Assembly: GCF_023016085.1 (NCBI RefSeq)
Contig: NZ_JALKBF010000001.1
Coordinates: forward strand, 1,798,001 to 1,862,000
DNA length: 64,000 nt
Direction: 5' to 3'
Source of the DNA: Aliiroseovarius sp. F47248L
GTDB taxonomy: Bacteria; Pseudomonadota; Alphaproteobacteria; Rhodobacterales; Rhodobacteraceae
Shown here one piece after another: positions 14,683 through 23,048 of the stretch. A model generated the notes under the pieces. It searched no databases. It saw only the letters and a program-made list of their open reading frames with translations, and had not been told where the DNA came from. A program made the translations under genes and the position numbers. Positions within the stretch are counted from its first letter, which is position 1, and every line of letters starts with the position of its first letter.

Positions 14683-15587
14683 TCACCTGCTTTCGGGTCA
14701 AGGACGTCACGCAAACCGTCGCCCAGAAGGTTGAAGGCCAAAGACACCGTGAAGATAGCCAATCCGGGCATGGTGGCGACCCACCAGTGATCCAGAATGA
14801 ACCGGCGGCCTTCCGAAATCATCGCGCCCCATTCCGGGCTGGGGGGTTGCGCACCAAGGCCAAGGAAACCAAGACCAGCGGCGGCGAGGATAATCCCTGC
14901 CATATCCAGCGTTACCCGCACGATCAGCGAAGAAATGCACAGTGGCCAGATATGCTTGGTGATGATCCTCAGCGCGCCTGCCCCCTGCAGCTTGATCGCG
15001 CTGATATAGTCCGACGACCGGATCGTCAGCGTTTCAGCCCGCGCAATCCGCGCATAGGGGGGCCAGGCGGTCAGCGAAATGGCAAGCACTGCGTTTTCAA
15101 TCCCAGCGCCCAAGGCCGCCACAAAGGCCAGCGCCAGAACCAGCCGCGGGAACGCCAGAAAGATATCAGTGATGCGCATCAAAACGGTATCCGTCCAGCC
15201 GCCCACATAGCCCGATATCGTGCCGACCAGAAGCCCTGCGACCGGCGCGATCAGCGCAACCAGCGCCACGATGTAAAGCGTGATCCGTGCGCCATAGATC
15301 AGCCGAGACAGAATATCCCGACCCAGACTGTCGGTGCCAAGAACATGCTCATCTGTGCCCAAAGGTGCCAGCCGGTTGCCCAGATCCTGCACAAAGGGAT
15401 TATGCGGCGAAAGCCACGGCGCGGCGGCGGCGATGACAACCAGCGCCACCAGAATTCCCAACCCGATCATCGCCATCGTGTTGCTGCGAAAAGACAGCCA
15501 GCCCTGATAGAAAGCCGAAATTTTCGCATGGCGGCGTGACGTCGGAGTGTCCGTCAACAGCCATTGTTTCAGTGTTAGTTCAGTCAT
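14679..15587 (-). CDS. dppC: Dipeptide ABC transporter inner-membrane permease, DppC type
   Basis: A 302-aa permease with a cytosolic N-terminal stretch, an OppC-type first membrane helix (MIGLGILVALVVIAAAAPWL) and five further helices. The coupling-loop EAA motif is visible around RAETLTIRSSDYISAIKLQGAG. The conserved LGTDSLGRDILSRLIYG identifies the DppC/OppC subfamily. It lies 15 bp after the DppB-type gene and overlaps the ATPase gene by 4 nt. Confidence 0.9.
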   Translation of the reverse strand: MTELTLKQWLLTDTPTSRRHAKISAFYQGWLSFRSNTMAMIGLGILVALVVIAAAAPWLSPHNPFVQDLGNRLAPLGTDEHVLGTDSLGRDILSRLIYGARITLYIVALVALIAPVAGLLVGTISGYVGGWTDTVLMRITDIFLAFPRLVLALAFVAALGAGIENAVLAISLTAWPPYARIARAETLTIRSSDYISAIKLQGAGALRIITKHIWPLCISSLIVRVTLDMAGIILAAAGLGFLGLGAQPPSPEWGAMISEGRRFILDHWWVATMPGLAIFTVSLAFNLLGDGLRDVLDPKAGE

Positions 15588-15602
15588 TGTTACTGTCCCG
15601 CC

Positions 15603-16676
15603 CTATTTCGCGCGTGGATCAAAGACCTTGTAGAGCAGGTCAGAGAATATATTGAGCAGGATGAAAACCAAACCCACCACGACGGTGCCGCCAAGCACAG
15701 CATTCATGTCGGCAGACAGTAGGGCCGTGGTGATATAGCTGCCAATGCCGGGCCATGAGAAGATGATCTCGGTCAGGACGGACCCTTCCAGAAGGCCTGC
15801 ATAGCTCAGCGCAATCACCGTGATCAGTTGCACGCGAATGTTCTTAAACGCATGTTTCCAGATCACGTCCCATTCCGACATGCCCTTCACACGCGCGGTG
15901 GTCACATATTCGGCGCTGAGTTGTTCCAACATGAACGACCGCGTCATCCGGCTGATGTAAGCCAATGAATAGTAGCCAAGAAGCGATGCAGGCAGGATGA
16001 TGTGGGAAAACGCGTCCTTGAATACGTCCCAGTTTCCATCAAGCACGGCGTCCAAAAGCAGCAAACCGGTGACACTGGGCACCACGTCAACATAGAAGAT
16101 GCCGACGCGGCCCGGTCCACCGACCCAGCCAAGTATTCCATAGAAGACCAGTAACCCCATCAGGCCCAGCCAGAAGATCGGCATGGAATACCCGACAAGC
16201 GCAACGACACGTGCGATCTGGTCAATCCACGATCCCTTGCGCACAGCCGCCAGAACGCCAAGAGGCACGCCCAGAACAACGCCAAATAGGATACCGAGTG
16301 TGGCAAGCTCAAGCGTGGCTGGGAATACCCGCGCGATGTCTTCCGACACTGGACGCGCGTTCAGCAACGAGGTGCCAAAATCCAGGTGCAGTACATCCCA
16401 GATATAGTAAAGAAACTGTACAATCAGGGGCTTGTCCAACCCAAGTTGCTGATAAACAGCGTCATAGGTTGATTGCGAAGCACGTTCTCCCACGATCGAC
16501 AACACAGGATCAATCGGCATGACCCGCCCGATGATGAAGGTCACAAACAACAGGCCCAGAAGCGTCACCGCAATCGACCCCAGCGTTCGAAGGGTTGTGC
16601 GCGCAACAGGCCATAACGTGGCGGAAAGAGGCGCCCTTGGCGGGCGCCTCTCGTGATTGTCTTCGCTCAGGGCCAT
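15603..16676 (-). CDS. dppB: Dipeptide ABC transporter inner-membrane permease, DppB type
   Basis: A 357-aa permease with an N-terminal membrane helix near residue 30-50, the DppB pattern GLDKPLIVQFLYYIWDVLH, and an EAA loop around EYVTTARVKGMSEWDVIWKH. The translation start follows the binding-protein stop directly (TAAATG), so ribosome binding falls in the end of that gene. It pairs with the DppC-type permease to form the channel. Confidence 0.9.
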   Translation of the reverse strand: MALSEDNHERRPPRAPLSATLWPVARTTLRTLGSIAVTLLGLLFVTFIIGRVMPIDPVLSIVGERASQSTYDAVYQQLGLDKPLIVQFLYYIWDVLHLDFGTSLLNARPVSEDIARVFPATLELATLGILFGVVLGVPLGVLAAVRKGSWIDQIARVVALVGYSMPIFWLGLMGLLVFYGILGWVGGPGRVGIFYVDVVPSVTGLLLLDAVLDGNWDVFKDAFSHIILPASLLGYYSLAYISRMTRSFMLEQLSAEYVTTARVKGMSEWDVIWKHAFKNIRVQLITVIALSYAGLLEGSVLTEIIFSWPGIGSYITTALLSADMNAVLGGTVVVGLVFILLNIFSDLLYKVFDPRAK

Positions 16677-18272
16677 TTACTTGGTGACCTGCCAGTAAGC
16701 GGCAGAGGTCACAGCCTGTCCCGTGGACCAGTTCATTACGTTCTCACGCAGCGCAGACTGTTCGATCTGCTGGAACATGATCGCGAAGGGCGAGATGTCG
16801 CGGAACTCGGCCTGTATATCCTGATACATCTGGATCCGCTTGTCGCGATCGCCTTCGGTCACGGCGGCTTCGACTTTTTCGGTCAGCCCGCCCGTATCCC
16901 AACTGTTGCGCCAGGCCAGAAGGCCGGTGGCCTGTGCTTCGTCGCTGTTGTCGGGGTTATAGGCAAACGTGCCCGCATTTGTTTGCGGGTCAGGATAGTC
17001 CGGCCCCCAAGCCCCCAGATACATGTCCAGTTCGCGGGCGCGATACCGGGCAAGGATCTGTTTTGCGGTGCCCACGGTGATGTTCAGGGTGATCCCGGCT
17101 TGCGCCAGCGTGTTTTGCAGGGATTGCGCGATTTCGATCCGCTCCTGCGCTTCACGCACACCGGTTTCGATCTCAAGCCCTTCAACACCTGCTGCGGCCA
17201 GAAGTTCCTTGGCCTTCTCGATGTTCAGCGAGAAGGGGTTTTCCTCGGACGCGCCGAGATAAGTCGCGGGAAGGAAGTTCTGATGGATTGTATACTGACC
17301 TTTCAGGAAGCTGTTCTTCATCCCTTCATAGTCGATCAGGTATTTGAATGCCTGCCGCACCTCGGGCTTGGACAGCTCGGGGTGTTTCTGGTTCAGCGAC
17401 AGATACATCAGACGGCCCTTGAGCTCGTCTTCCACCTTGATGCCGCCAGCTTCCATCACACCGGCAATGTCTTCCGGGTTCAGGTTGCGGGCGATGTCGA
17501 TGTCTCCGCGTTCCAGAAGCAGACGCTGCGACGCACTTTCCAGCACGTGACGCACGATCACCCGCTCCATCGCAGGGGCGCCGCCGTAATAGTCGGGGTT
17601 CGACACAAGCGTCACGCTTTCATTCGGCTTCCAGCTGTCCAGCGTGTAAGGCCCGGACCCGGCCGAGTTTGTCTTGAGCCAGGTATTGCCCATGTCACCC
17701 TCGACCTCGTTGGCCATGACGACTTCCTTGTCGACAATTGCACCGATGGTGGCCGTCAGGCAGTTCAACACGAACGAGGTCGCATATTGCTTGTCGGTGG
17801 TGATCATCAGCTTGTTGCCGTCAGCCTTAATGGTCTCAGCCACGTTTTCCGGCGTGAACCCGAACTGAGTCAGGATAAACGCCGGCGTCTTATTCAGAAT
17901 GACGGCCCGTTGCAGCGAATACGCGGCGTCTTCGGCCCGCACCGGGTTGCCGGAATGGAACGTGACCCCTTCGCGCATGGTGAAGGTGATGGTCTTGCCA
18001 TCCTCGCTGACCTCCCAGCTTTCGGCAAGGCCCGGTTGGTAGCCCGCAGCAAGGTCAAGCGGGTCCAAGTAGACCAGACGATTATAGATATTGCGGCTGA
18101 TGTCCGAGCCAGCGAACTCGAAACTCTCGGCTGGGTCCAGCGTGGTCACATCATCGATACGGTTGGCGATGACCAGCATGTTGGCGGGTGTCTCGGCGTG
18201 GGCGGCAAAGGATGACACCCCCACGGCAAGACCGATCGCAGCACTTGTTAGCAATCTGTTGATGGTATTCAT
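16677..18272 (-). CDS. dppA: Family 5 extracellular solute-binding protein (dipeptide-type)
   Basis: A 531-aa periplasmic binding protein with a signal peptide ending AAHA at about residue 26. Family 5 features include TLDPAESFEFAGSDISRNIY near the N-terminus, TFTMREGVTFHSGNPV, and an SBP_bac_5 core through to the C-terminus. It delivers substrate to the DppBC permease. AGGAGAGG precedes the ATG. The membrane dipeptidase gene lies 50 bp upstream in the same direction, so di- or oligopeptides are the likely cargo. A 520-codon open frame on the opposite strand is a codon-bias shadow. Confidence 0.9.
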   Translation of the reverse strand: MNTINRLLTSAAIGLAVGVSSFAAHAETPANMLVIANRIDDVTTLDPAESFEFAGSDISRNIYNRLVYLDPLDLAAGYQPGLAESWEVSEDGKTITFTMREGVTFHSGNPVRAEDAAYSLQRAVILNKTPAFILTQFGFTPENVAETIKADGNKLMITTDKQYATSFVLNCLTATIGAIVDKEVVMANEVEGDMGNTWLKTNSAGSGPYTLDSWKPNESVTLVSNPDYYGGAPAMERVIVRHVLESASQRLLLERGDIDIARNLNPEDIAGVMEAGGIKVEDELKGRLMYLSLNQKHPELSKPEVRQAFKYLIDYEGMKNSFLKGQYTIHQNFLPATYLGASEENPFSLNIEKAKELLAAAGVEGLEIETGVREAQERIEIAQSLQNTLAQAGITLNITVGTAKQILARYRARELDMYLGAWGPDYPDPQTNAGTFAYNPDNSDEAQATGLLAWRNSWDTGGLTEKVEAAVTEGDRDKRIQMYQDIQAEFRDISPFAIMFQQIEQSALRENVMNWSTGQAVTSAAYWQVTK

Positions 18273-18322
18273 ATTTGAACCTCTCCTGTTCGGTTACTGT
18301 TTGGGCTGCATGCAGGTTGGGG

Positions 18323-19384
18323 CTATTCCCCCCACGTTTTTTCCAGCACACGCAGCCAGTTTTGATGGCAAAGCTTAGATATTAATGCCTCGCCATATCC
18401 GTATTGCGCCATGGCCTGCCTGAGCTTTGGCAGACCGGCACAAGTCGTTACGTCTTGGGGCACGACAGCCCCGTCATAATCTGATCCCAAACCGACGCGA
18501 TCCTCGCCCAGATGTTCTATCAAATGGTCTAGATGGCGCAGCATTTGTGTCAGCGGCACATCTGACAGCATCCTCCCGTCATCGCGCAAGAAGGCCACCG
18601 CAAAGTTCAACCCGACCATACCATCGCTTTCGCGGATCGCCGCCAGTTGTTTGTCGGTCAGATTGCGACTGTGCGGACATATGGCGTGGGCGTTTGAATG
18701 GGTTGCCACCAAGGGTTTGGTCGAATGGCGCGCAACATCCCAGAATCCGGCTTCGTTCAGGTGGGACAAGTCTATCATGATGCCAAGCTCATTGCACCGA
18801 CGGATCAGGCGCAGCCCGTGATCGGTCAATCCATCCCCGATATCCGGCGTGGCGGGATAGCGAAACGGGACACCATGACCGAAGATCGTCGACCGGCTCC
18901 AGACCGGGCCAATCGAGCGCAGCCCTGCTTGATACAGCACCTCAAGCGTATTCAGCTCTGCGTCAATCGCTTCGGCCCCTTCGATATGCAGAATGGCGGC
19001 GATGTGACCAGCTTCGAGCGTCTTTCGTATCTGCGCTGCCGTGCGGCAAACGGTCAGCGCACCACGATCTTGCAGGTCAAACAGAATGGCGATTTGCGCC
19101 ATGGCTACGGGAAACGCGTCTTCCCAGTCGATTGGGTCAGGCAGAGGCAGATCATAGCTTGGCTTCGCCATCTCCTCCATCTTGAAGTCCGCATCGACCG
19201 GAGACGGAATGTAAACGGCAAAAAACCCACCTCCAAAACCACCTGCTCGGGCGCGTGGAATGTCGATGGCACCATCGCGACCAGTCAAGAAGGTTTGTGC
19301 AGCGGCTTTACCGCCACCGCGATAAAGCTTCAGCAAAACGTCGTTATGCCCATCAAACACCAAAGGTGTGGTTTGGCCGCTCAC
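18323..19384 (-). CDS. Membrane dipeptidase (peptidase M19, renal dipeptidase family)
   Basis: A 353-aa zinc dipeptidase of the amidohydrolase superfamily. The metal-binding start FDGHNDVLLKLYRGGG, the acidic ligand region around LHIEGAEAID, the histidines in VATHSNAHAICPHSRNL and the GSDYDGAV segment near the end are all present. It hydrolyses L,D- or L,L-dipeptides in M19 enzymes. The start is taken as GTG at 19384, eight bases after GGGGGA; an in-frame GTG 24 bases earlier is possible. First gene of the importer operon and divergent from a LysR regulator, so the operon imports and splits dipeptides. Confidence 0.88.
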   Translation of the reverse strand: MSGQTTPLVFDGHNDVLLKLYRGGGKAAAQTFLTGRDGAIDIPRARAGGFGGGFFAVYIPSPVDADFKMEEMAKPSYDLPLPDPIDWEDAFPVAMAQIAILFDLQDRGALTVCRTAAQIRKTLEAGHIAAILHIEGAEAIDAELNTLEVLYQAGLRSIGPVWSRSTIFGHGVPFRYPATPDIGDGLTDHGLRLIRRCNELGIMIDLSHLNEAGFWDVARHSTKPLVATHSNAHAICPHSRNLTDKQLAAIRESDGMVGLNFAVAFLRDDGRMLSDVPLTQMLRHLDHLIEHLGEDRVGLGSDYDGAVVPQDVTTCAGLPKLRQAMAQYGYGEALISKLCHQNWLRVLEKTWGE

Positions 19385-19464
19385 GTGTGATTTCCCCCAA
19401 GGCAACACCGCGCCAGCTTATGTCAGAGTTTCTCATAGACGAGAGAAATCTTCATGATATTTTC

Positions 19465-19487
19465 TCATAAGGTGATTACACTTATGA
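19465..19487. promoter_or_regulatory. LysR-type operator between dipeptidase and regulator
   Basis: TCATAAG (19465-19471) and CTTATGA (19481-19487) are exact inverted arms separated by nine bases. The element sits 12 bases in front of the lysR start and about 80 bases in front of the dipeptidase start, where a LysR protein would bind to control both. A related TTTCTC/GAGAAA hairpin lies just to the left at about 19429-19448. Confidence 0.6.
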
Positions 19488-19499
19488 AGAGAGAGCCTT

Positions 19500-20408
19500 A
19501 TGCCGACCAAATCCTGGCATAGTTTGCCCGAATATCAGGCCCTTCGCGCCTTGATGGAAAGCGGTACGACATCAAAAGCGGCGGTCAGACTAGGCTTATC
19601 GCAATCCGCAGTCAGCCGTTCCATAGCCAGCCTTGAAGCCCGCACAGGCCGAATCCTTTTTGAGCGTGAGGGGGGACGTTTGCGCCCCACCAGCGAAGCA
19701 GTGCAGATGAACCGGCGGCTGGATCCGTTGTTCGAGGCGTTAGACCGGATCGACGGCCACCCCGAAATGGCCCGCGAAACCCTGCGCCTGATCGCGCCCC
19801 CGACTTATGCCCACCGCTTCCTAGTGCATCACATTGCGACCTTTCTGAAAACCAACCCGCATTTCTATGTCAGCCTTGATGTGGCTCCGTCCGAAGATGT
19901 CATTCGCGGCATCCTCGACCGGCGGTTTGATTTGGGTGTCAGCGGGGTTGAGCTGTCGCGGAACGGTGTGAAACTGACCCCTTACCGGTCTGCCAGCGCG
20001 GTTTGTGCAATGCCACATGATCACCCACTGGCAGACAGGCCGATCATCCACCCTGCCGACCTGCATGAACAGTCGGTTGTGGCCTTGACGCACCGCCACG
20101 CCCGGCGCGCGCAGCTGGATAAGGTGCTGCAAGCACACCGCAGCACGCCCCGCATTGTGGCCGAGGCCTCAACGTCGTTTGCGGCGGTTGATCTGGCAAA
20201 AGAAGGGCTGGGGCTAACCATCGTGAACCCGTTCCCCATCGTGCAATACCGATCCGATGATGTTGTCTTTCGCCCTTTTGCCTCGCAGATCGAATACCGC
20301 AGTTATTTCGTGTCCTCAGACGACAGACCCACCTCCAGCGTCGCACGCGCCTTTATGAGGCACCTCAGATTGCACACTGCAAAGGACCCCTTCTCGAAAA
20401 AGGCGTGA
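19500..20408 (+). CDS. LysR-family transcriptional regulator
   Basis: A 302-aa LysR protein. The helix-turn-helix spans about residues 20-60 (TSKAAVRLGLSQSAVSRSIA, then LEARTGRILFERE), followed by the periplasmic-binding-like effector domain. It is divergent from the dipeptidase-importer operon with a 115-bp gap that contains an inverted repeat, so it most likely regulates that operon. The inducer cannot be read from the sequence. Confidence 0.88.
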   Translation: MPTKSWHSLPEYQALRALMESGTTSKAAVRLGLSQSAVSRSIASLEARTGRILFEREGGRLRPTSEAVQMNRRLDPLFEALDRIDGHPEMARETLRLIAPPTYAHRFLVHHIATFLKTNPHFYVSLDVAPSEDVIRGILDRRFDLGVSGVELSRNGVKLTPYRSASAVCAMPHDHPLADRPIIHPADLHEQSVVALTHRHARRAQLDKVLQAHRSTPRIVAEASTSFAAVDLAKEGLGLTIVNPFPIVQYRSDDVVFRPFASQIEYRSYFVSSDDRPTSSVARAFMRHLRLHTAKDPFSKKA

Positions 20409-20570
20409 ATGCCGAAATTGGGACACACCAAGCTGATCGCAAACCACTTGGGCGAGAACCGAATTGTATGCCGGTTGGCTTGGTTCTAGTATTAGGTCAG
20501 CATGAAACGGTGACAGAGGTCGCGGTCTGACAGGCCCGCCTGCTTGATCCACGCATTTGGCAGGAACCCG

Positions 20571-21314
20571 TTGCTGGAAGAAATAAAATCCCTTGCGTAT
20601 CTGACACTTGGCACCGCCCGTGATCTGGCGCCCATCGTTGGCGTCGTGGCAATGTTTCAATTTCTGATCCTGCGGCAACCCATGGATGATGTGGGCGAAA
20701 AGCTAATTGGGCTTCTGTTTGTCATGGCCGGGCTGGCAATCTTCATTCGGGGGTTGGAACTTGCGTTGTTTCCCATCGGAGAATCTCTTGCAGATGCCTT
20801 CGCCAACAAAGGCAGCCTGTTCTGGCTTTTGACCTTTGCCTTCTCGTTGGGATTTGGCACCACAGTGGCAGAACCAGCCCTGATCGCCGTCAGCCGCGAA
20901 GCGGCAAGGGTCATGTCCGACATCGGGGCCGTTGGCCCAACCAAGGGCGAGCAGACCAGCTATGCCGATGCGTTGCGATATACGGTTGCTGCGGCTGTTG
21001 GATCGTCCCTTGTTATCGGCGTAATGCGGATATTGCTGGGCTGGCCGATCCATTATCTGATCATCGGGGGTTATGTTCTTGTCGTGATCATGACCGCTTT
21101 TGCCCCGGCCGAGATCATCGGCATCGCCTATGACAGCGGCGGCGTAACGACATCGACTGTAACCGTGCCCCTGACCACCGCGCTGGGGGTCGGTCTGGCC
21201 AGCGTCATCAAGGGTCGCAACCCGATGATCGACGGCTTTGGACTGGTCGCTTTTGCCAGCCTTCTGCCCATCGTTTTCGTGCTGGGCTTCGGGATCGTGG
21301 GGTCAATGCGATGA
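20571..21314 (+). CDS. DUF1538 integral membrane protein, first copy
   Basis: A protein of about 247 aa with roughly six or seven hydrophobic segments. The core has [17 protein letters not shown] and the conserved [14 protein letters not shown] loop, both repeated in the next gene. The family is DUF1538, of unknown function, presumed to be a transporter or channel. The start is uncertain: TTG at 20571 has AGGA five bases upstream and aligns in length with the second copy; an earlier TTG at 20544 is open. The stop overlaps the next ATG by 4 nt. Lead gene of a four-gene overlapping operon with a PII-like and a CBS protein. Confidence 0.8.
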   Translation: MLEEIKSLAYLTLGTARDLAPIVGVVAMFQFLILRQPMDDVGEKLIGLLFVMAGLAIFIRGLELALFPIGESLADAFANKGSLFWLLTFAFSLGFGTTVAEPALIAVSREAARVMSDIGAVGPTKGEQTSYADALRYTVAAAVGSSLVIGVMRILLGWPIHYLIIGGYVLVVIMTAFAPAEIIGIAYDSGGVTTSTVTVPLTTALGVGLASVIKGRNPMIDGFGLVAFASLLPIVFVLGFGIVGSMR

Positions 21315-22093
21315 TCCACGAATTGCTGATCACTTTCGTTGCGACCATCAAAGATGTGCTGCCGATCCTTGCCGTCCTGATCTTTTTTCAGGCCGTCGTG
21401 CTGCGCAGGCCTGTGCCGCATCTGCGCAATGTTCTGGTGGGTGGTGTCTATGTCGTGCTGGGTCTGGGACTATTCCTGTTTGGCTTAAAAGAGGCGCTGT
21501 TCCCGCTGGGCGAAGCCATGGCCCGCCAGTTGACCGACCCTGCCTTTCTGGTCGATCCCACGGATTGGACCGCACATGGCTGGACGTATCTGTTCGCCTT
21601 CGCCATTGGGTTTTCCACCACGATCGCCGAACCATCCCTGATTGCCGTCGCCATCAAGGCTCGCGAAGTATCTGGCGGAACAGTGAGGGAATGGGGACTT
21701 CGTATCGCGGTTGCGACCGGCGTGGCCCTGAGCCTTGTGTTCGGTACCTATCGGATCGTCACGGGAACCCCGCTCTATATGTATATGATTGTGGGCTATG
21801 CGGTCGTTATCGTGCAGACCATGTTTGCGCCAAAGAACATCGTGCCACTGGCCTATGACAGCGGTGGTGTCACGACATCGACTGTAACTGTGCCGTTGGT
21901 GGCAGCCCTTGGACTTGGGCTGGCCTCGACCGTGCCGGGCCGCAGTCCGGCCCTTGACGGGTTCGGATTGATCGCGCTGGCCAGCCTGTTTCCGATGATC
22001 ACGGTTATGGGCTATGCGCAACTGGTGCAATGGAATGACGCGCGGCGGGCCGAACCGTCTGCGCCAGATGCCAAAACGGAGGACATCGAATGA
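21311..22093 (+). CDS. DUF1538 integral membrane protein, second copy
   Basis: A 260-aa membrane protein homologous to the preceding one over its length: [17 protein letters not shown] matches the first copy's [17 protein letters not shown], and [14 protein letters not shown] is identical in both. The pair probably forms a heterodimer or pseudosymmetric transporter, as other families have both halves in one chain. It has 4-nt overlaps with the genes on both sides, so stoichiometric expression is expected. The substrate is unknown. Confidence 0.82.
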   Translation: MIHELLITFVATIKDVLPILAVLIFFQAVVLRRPVPHLRNVLVGGVYVVLGLGLFLFGLKEALFPLGEAMARQLTDPAFLVDPTDWTAHGWTYLFAFAIGFSTTIAEPSLIAVAIKAREVSGGTVREWGLRIAVATGVALSLVFGTYRIVTGTPLYMYMIVGYAVVIVQTMFAPKNIVPLAYDSGGVTTSTVTVPLVAALGLGLASTVPGRSPALDGFGLIALASLFPMITVMGYAQLVQWNDARRAEPSAPDAKTEDIE

Positions 22094-22443
22094 AGTTCAA
22101 ACTGATCATCTCGCTGGTGCAGGATGCCTATACGGACGTCATTGTTGACGCTGCCCGCAGTGCTGGCGCCACCGGGGCCACGGTTATCACAAGCGTGCGT
22201 GGTGAAGGGTTGGAGAAGAAGAAGACCTTTCTGGGCCTGACGGTAGCCGGGCAGCGGGATATGGCGCTGTTTTTGGTCGAGGAACACCTTGCCGCCAATA
22301 TCCTTGAAACAATCTGTGTTGCGGGCGAGTTCTTAAAGGAACCCGGGCGCGGCGTGGTCTTCCAGATCGACATCGAAGACGCAATCGGGCTTGAAACACA
22401 GGTGAAAGCCCTGAAAGCATCGTTAGAGAAGGACGAATTATGA
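22090..22443 (+). CDS. PII-like (GlnB-fold) regulatory protein
   Basis: A 117-aa protein with a PII-type beta-alpha-beta start ([20 protein letters not shown]), a T-loop region around RGEGLEKKKTFLGLTVAGQRD that lacks the uridylylated tyrosine context of GlnB, and a C-terminal GRGVVFQIDIEDAIGLE resembling the PII C signature. PII proteins sense ATP/ADP and metabolites and bind transporters through the T-loop. Overlapping by 4 nt with a DUF1538 gene before it and the CBS gene after it, it is likely the gate or sensor for that membrane pair. Family assignment is good, ligand unknown. Confidence 0.78.
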   Translation: MKFKLIISLVQDAYTDVIVDAARSAGATGATVITSVRGEGLEKKKTFLGLTVAGQRDMALFLVEEHLAANILETICVAGEFLKEPGRGVVFQIDIEDAIGLETQVKALKASLEKDEL

Positions 22444-22850
22444 GCCAGCCGGAAGAAATCCGCGTCCGCGACGCCGTACGGCAAGACCCACATATCATCA
22501 ACGGCTTGGCATCGGTTGCTGAAGCCTTACAGATCATTGAAACATCCGGACATAACACGTTGGTCATCGAAAAGCGGTCGCCTGATGACGAGTTCGGCGT
22601 CCTGACAATCAGCATGATCGCGCGTCAGGTTTTTGCCAAAAACCGCGCACCTAAACGGGTCAGTGTTTACGAGGTGATGGAGAAGCCCGCGATCAACATC
22701 TCTGGGAACATGCAGGCTCGATATGCCATCCGATTGCTGACACGGCTAAACATTGATGTCGCATTGGTGGTTGAAGATGATGTGCTGCTGGGCACGGTGG
22801 GCCTGCGCGAACTGACATTGGCCGAGGCCGCTTCTGTGGTATCCAACTGA
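22440..22850 (+). CDS. CBS-domain-pair protein
   Basis: A 136-aa protein consisting essentially of two CBS motifs: the first from VRDAVRQDPHIINGLASVAE to LTISMIARQV, the second from SVYEVMEKPAINISGNMQAR to LRELTLAEA. CBS pairs bind adenosine nucleotides. It ends the DUF1538-PII operon, overlapping by 4 nt, and would be a second nucleotide-sensing subunit for the same membrane complex. Confidence 0.82.
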   Translation: MSQPEEIRVRDAVRQDPHIINGLASVAEALQIIETSGHNTLVIEKRSPDDEFGVLTISMIARQVFAKNRAPKRVSVYEVMEKPAINISGNMQARYAIRLLTRLNIDVALVVEDDVLLGTVGLRELTLAEAASVVSN

Positions 22851-23001
22851 CCCGACTGAAAGGGTTGACTCGACGAAGTGATTGACCCAATAGCGATTTC
22901 CGGCACAACTTCTAACACGGGAAATTTCATCCACACCGCAATTAATCGCGACGACGTTGAGTGATACGCGTCGCCTTGTCTTACACAATTTTGCACACCG
23001 C

Positions 23002-23015
23002 TTCCCAATTGGGAA
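23002..23015. promoter_or_regulatory. 14-bp perfect palindrome before the LOV kinase gene
   Basis: TTCCCAATTGGGAA is its own reverse complement. It lies 34 bases upstream of the LOV histidine kinase start and could be an operator overlapping its promoter. No known regulator is assigned to it. Confidence 0.45.
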
Positions 23016-23048
23016 AAGGTAAGCATTGCAAACAGAACAGGCCGTTTG

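Noticed and set aside
14502..15539. A 345-codon plus-strand frame opposite the DppC and DppD genes
   Set aside because: Antisense to recognisable transporter genes, Arg/Pro/Gln-rich and without a ribosome-binding site.
16653..18215. A 520-codon open frame on the plus strand opposite the solute-binding protein gene
   Set aside because: It is fully antisense to a well-supported family 5 binding protein with signal peptide. Its sequence is of no family and is explained by codon bias in GC-rich DNA.
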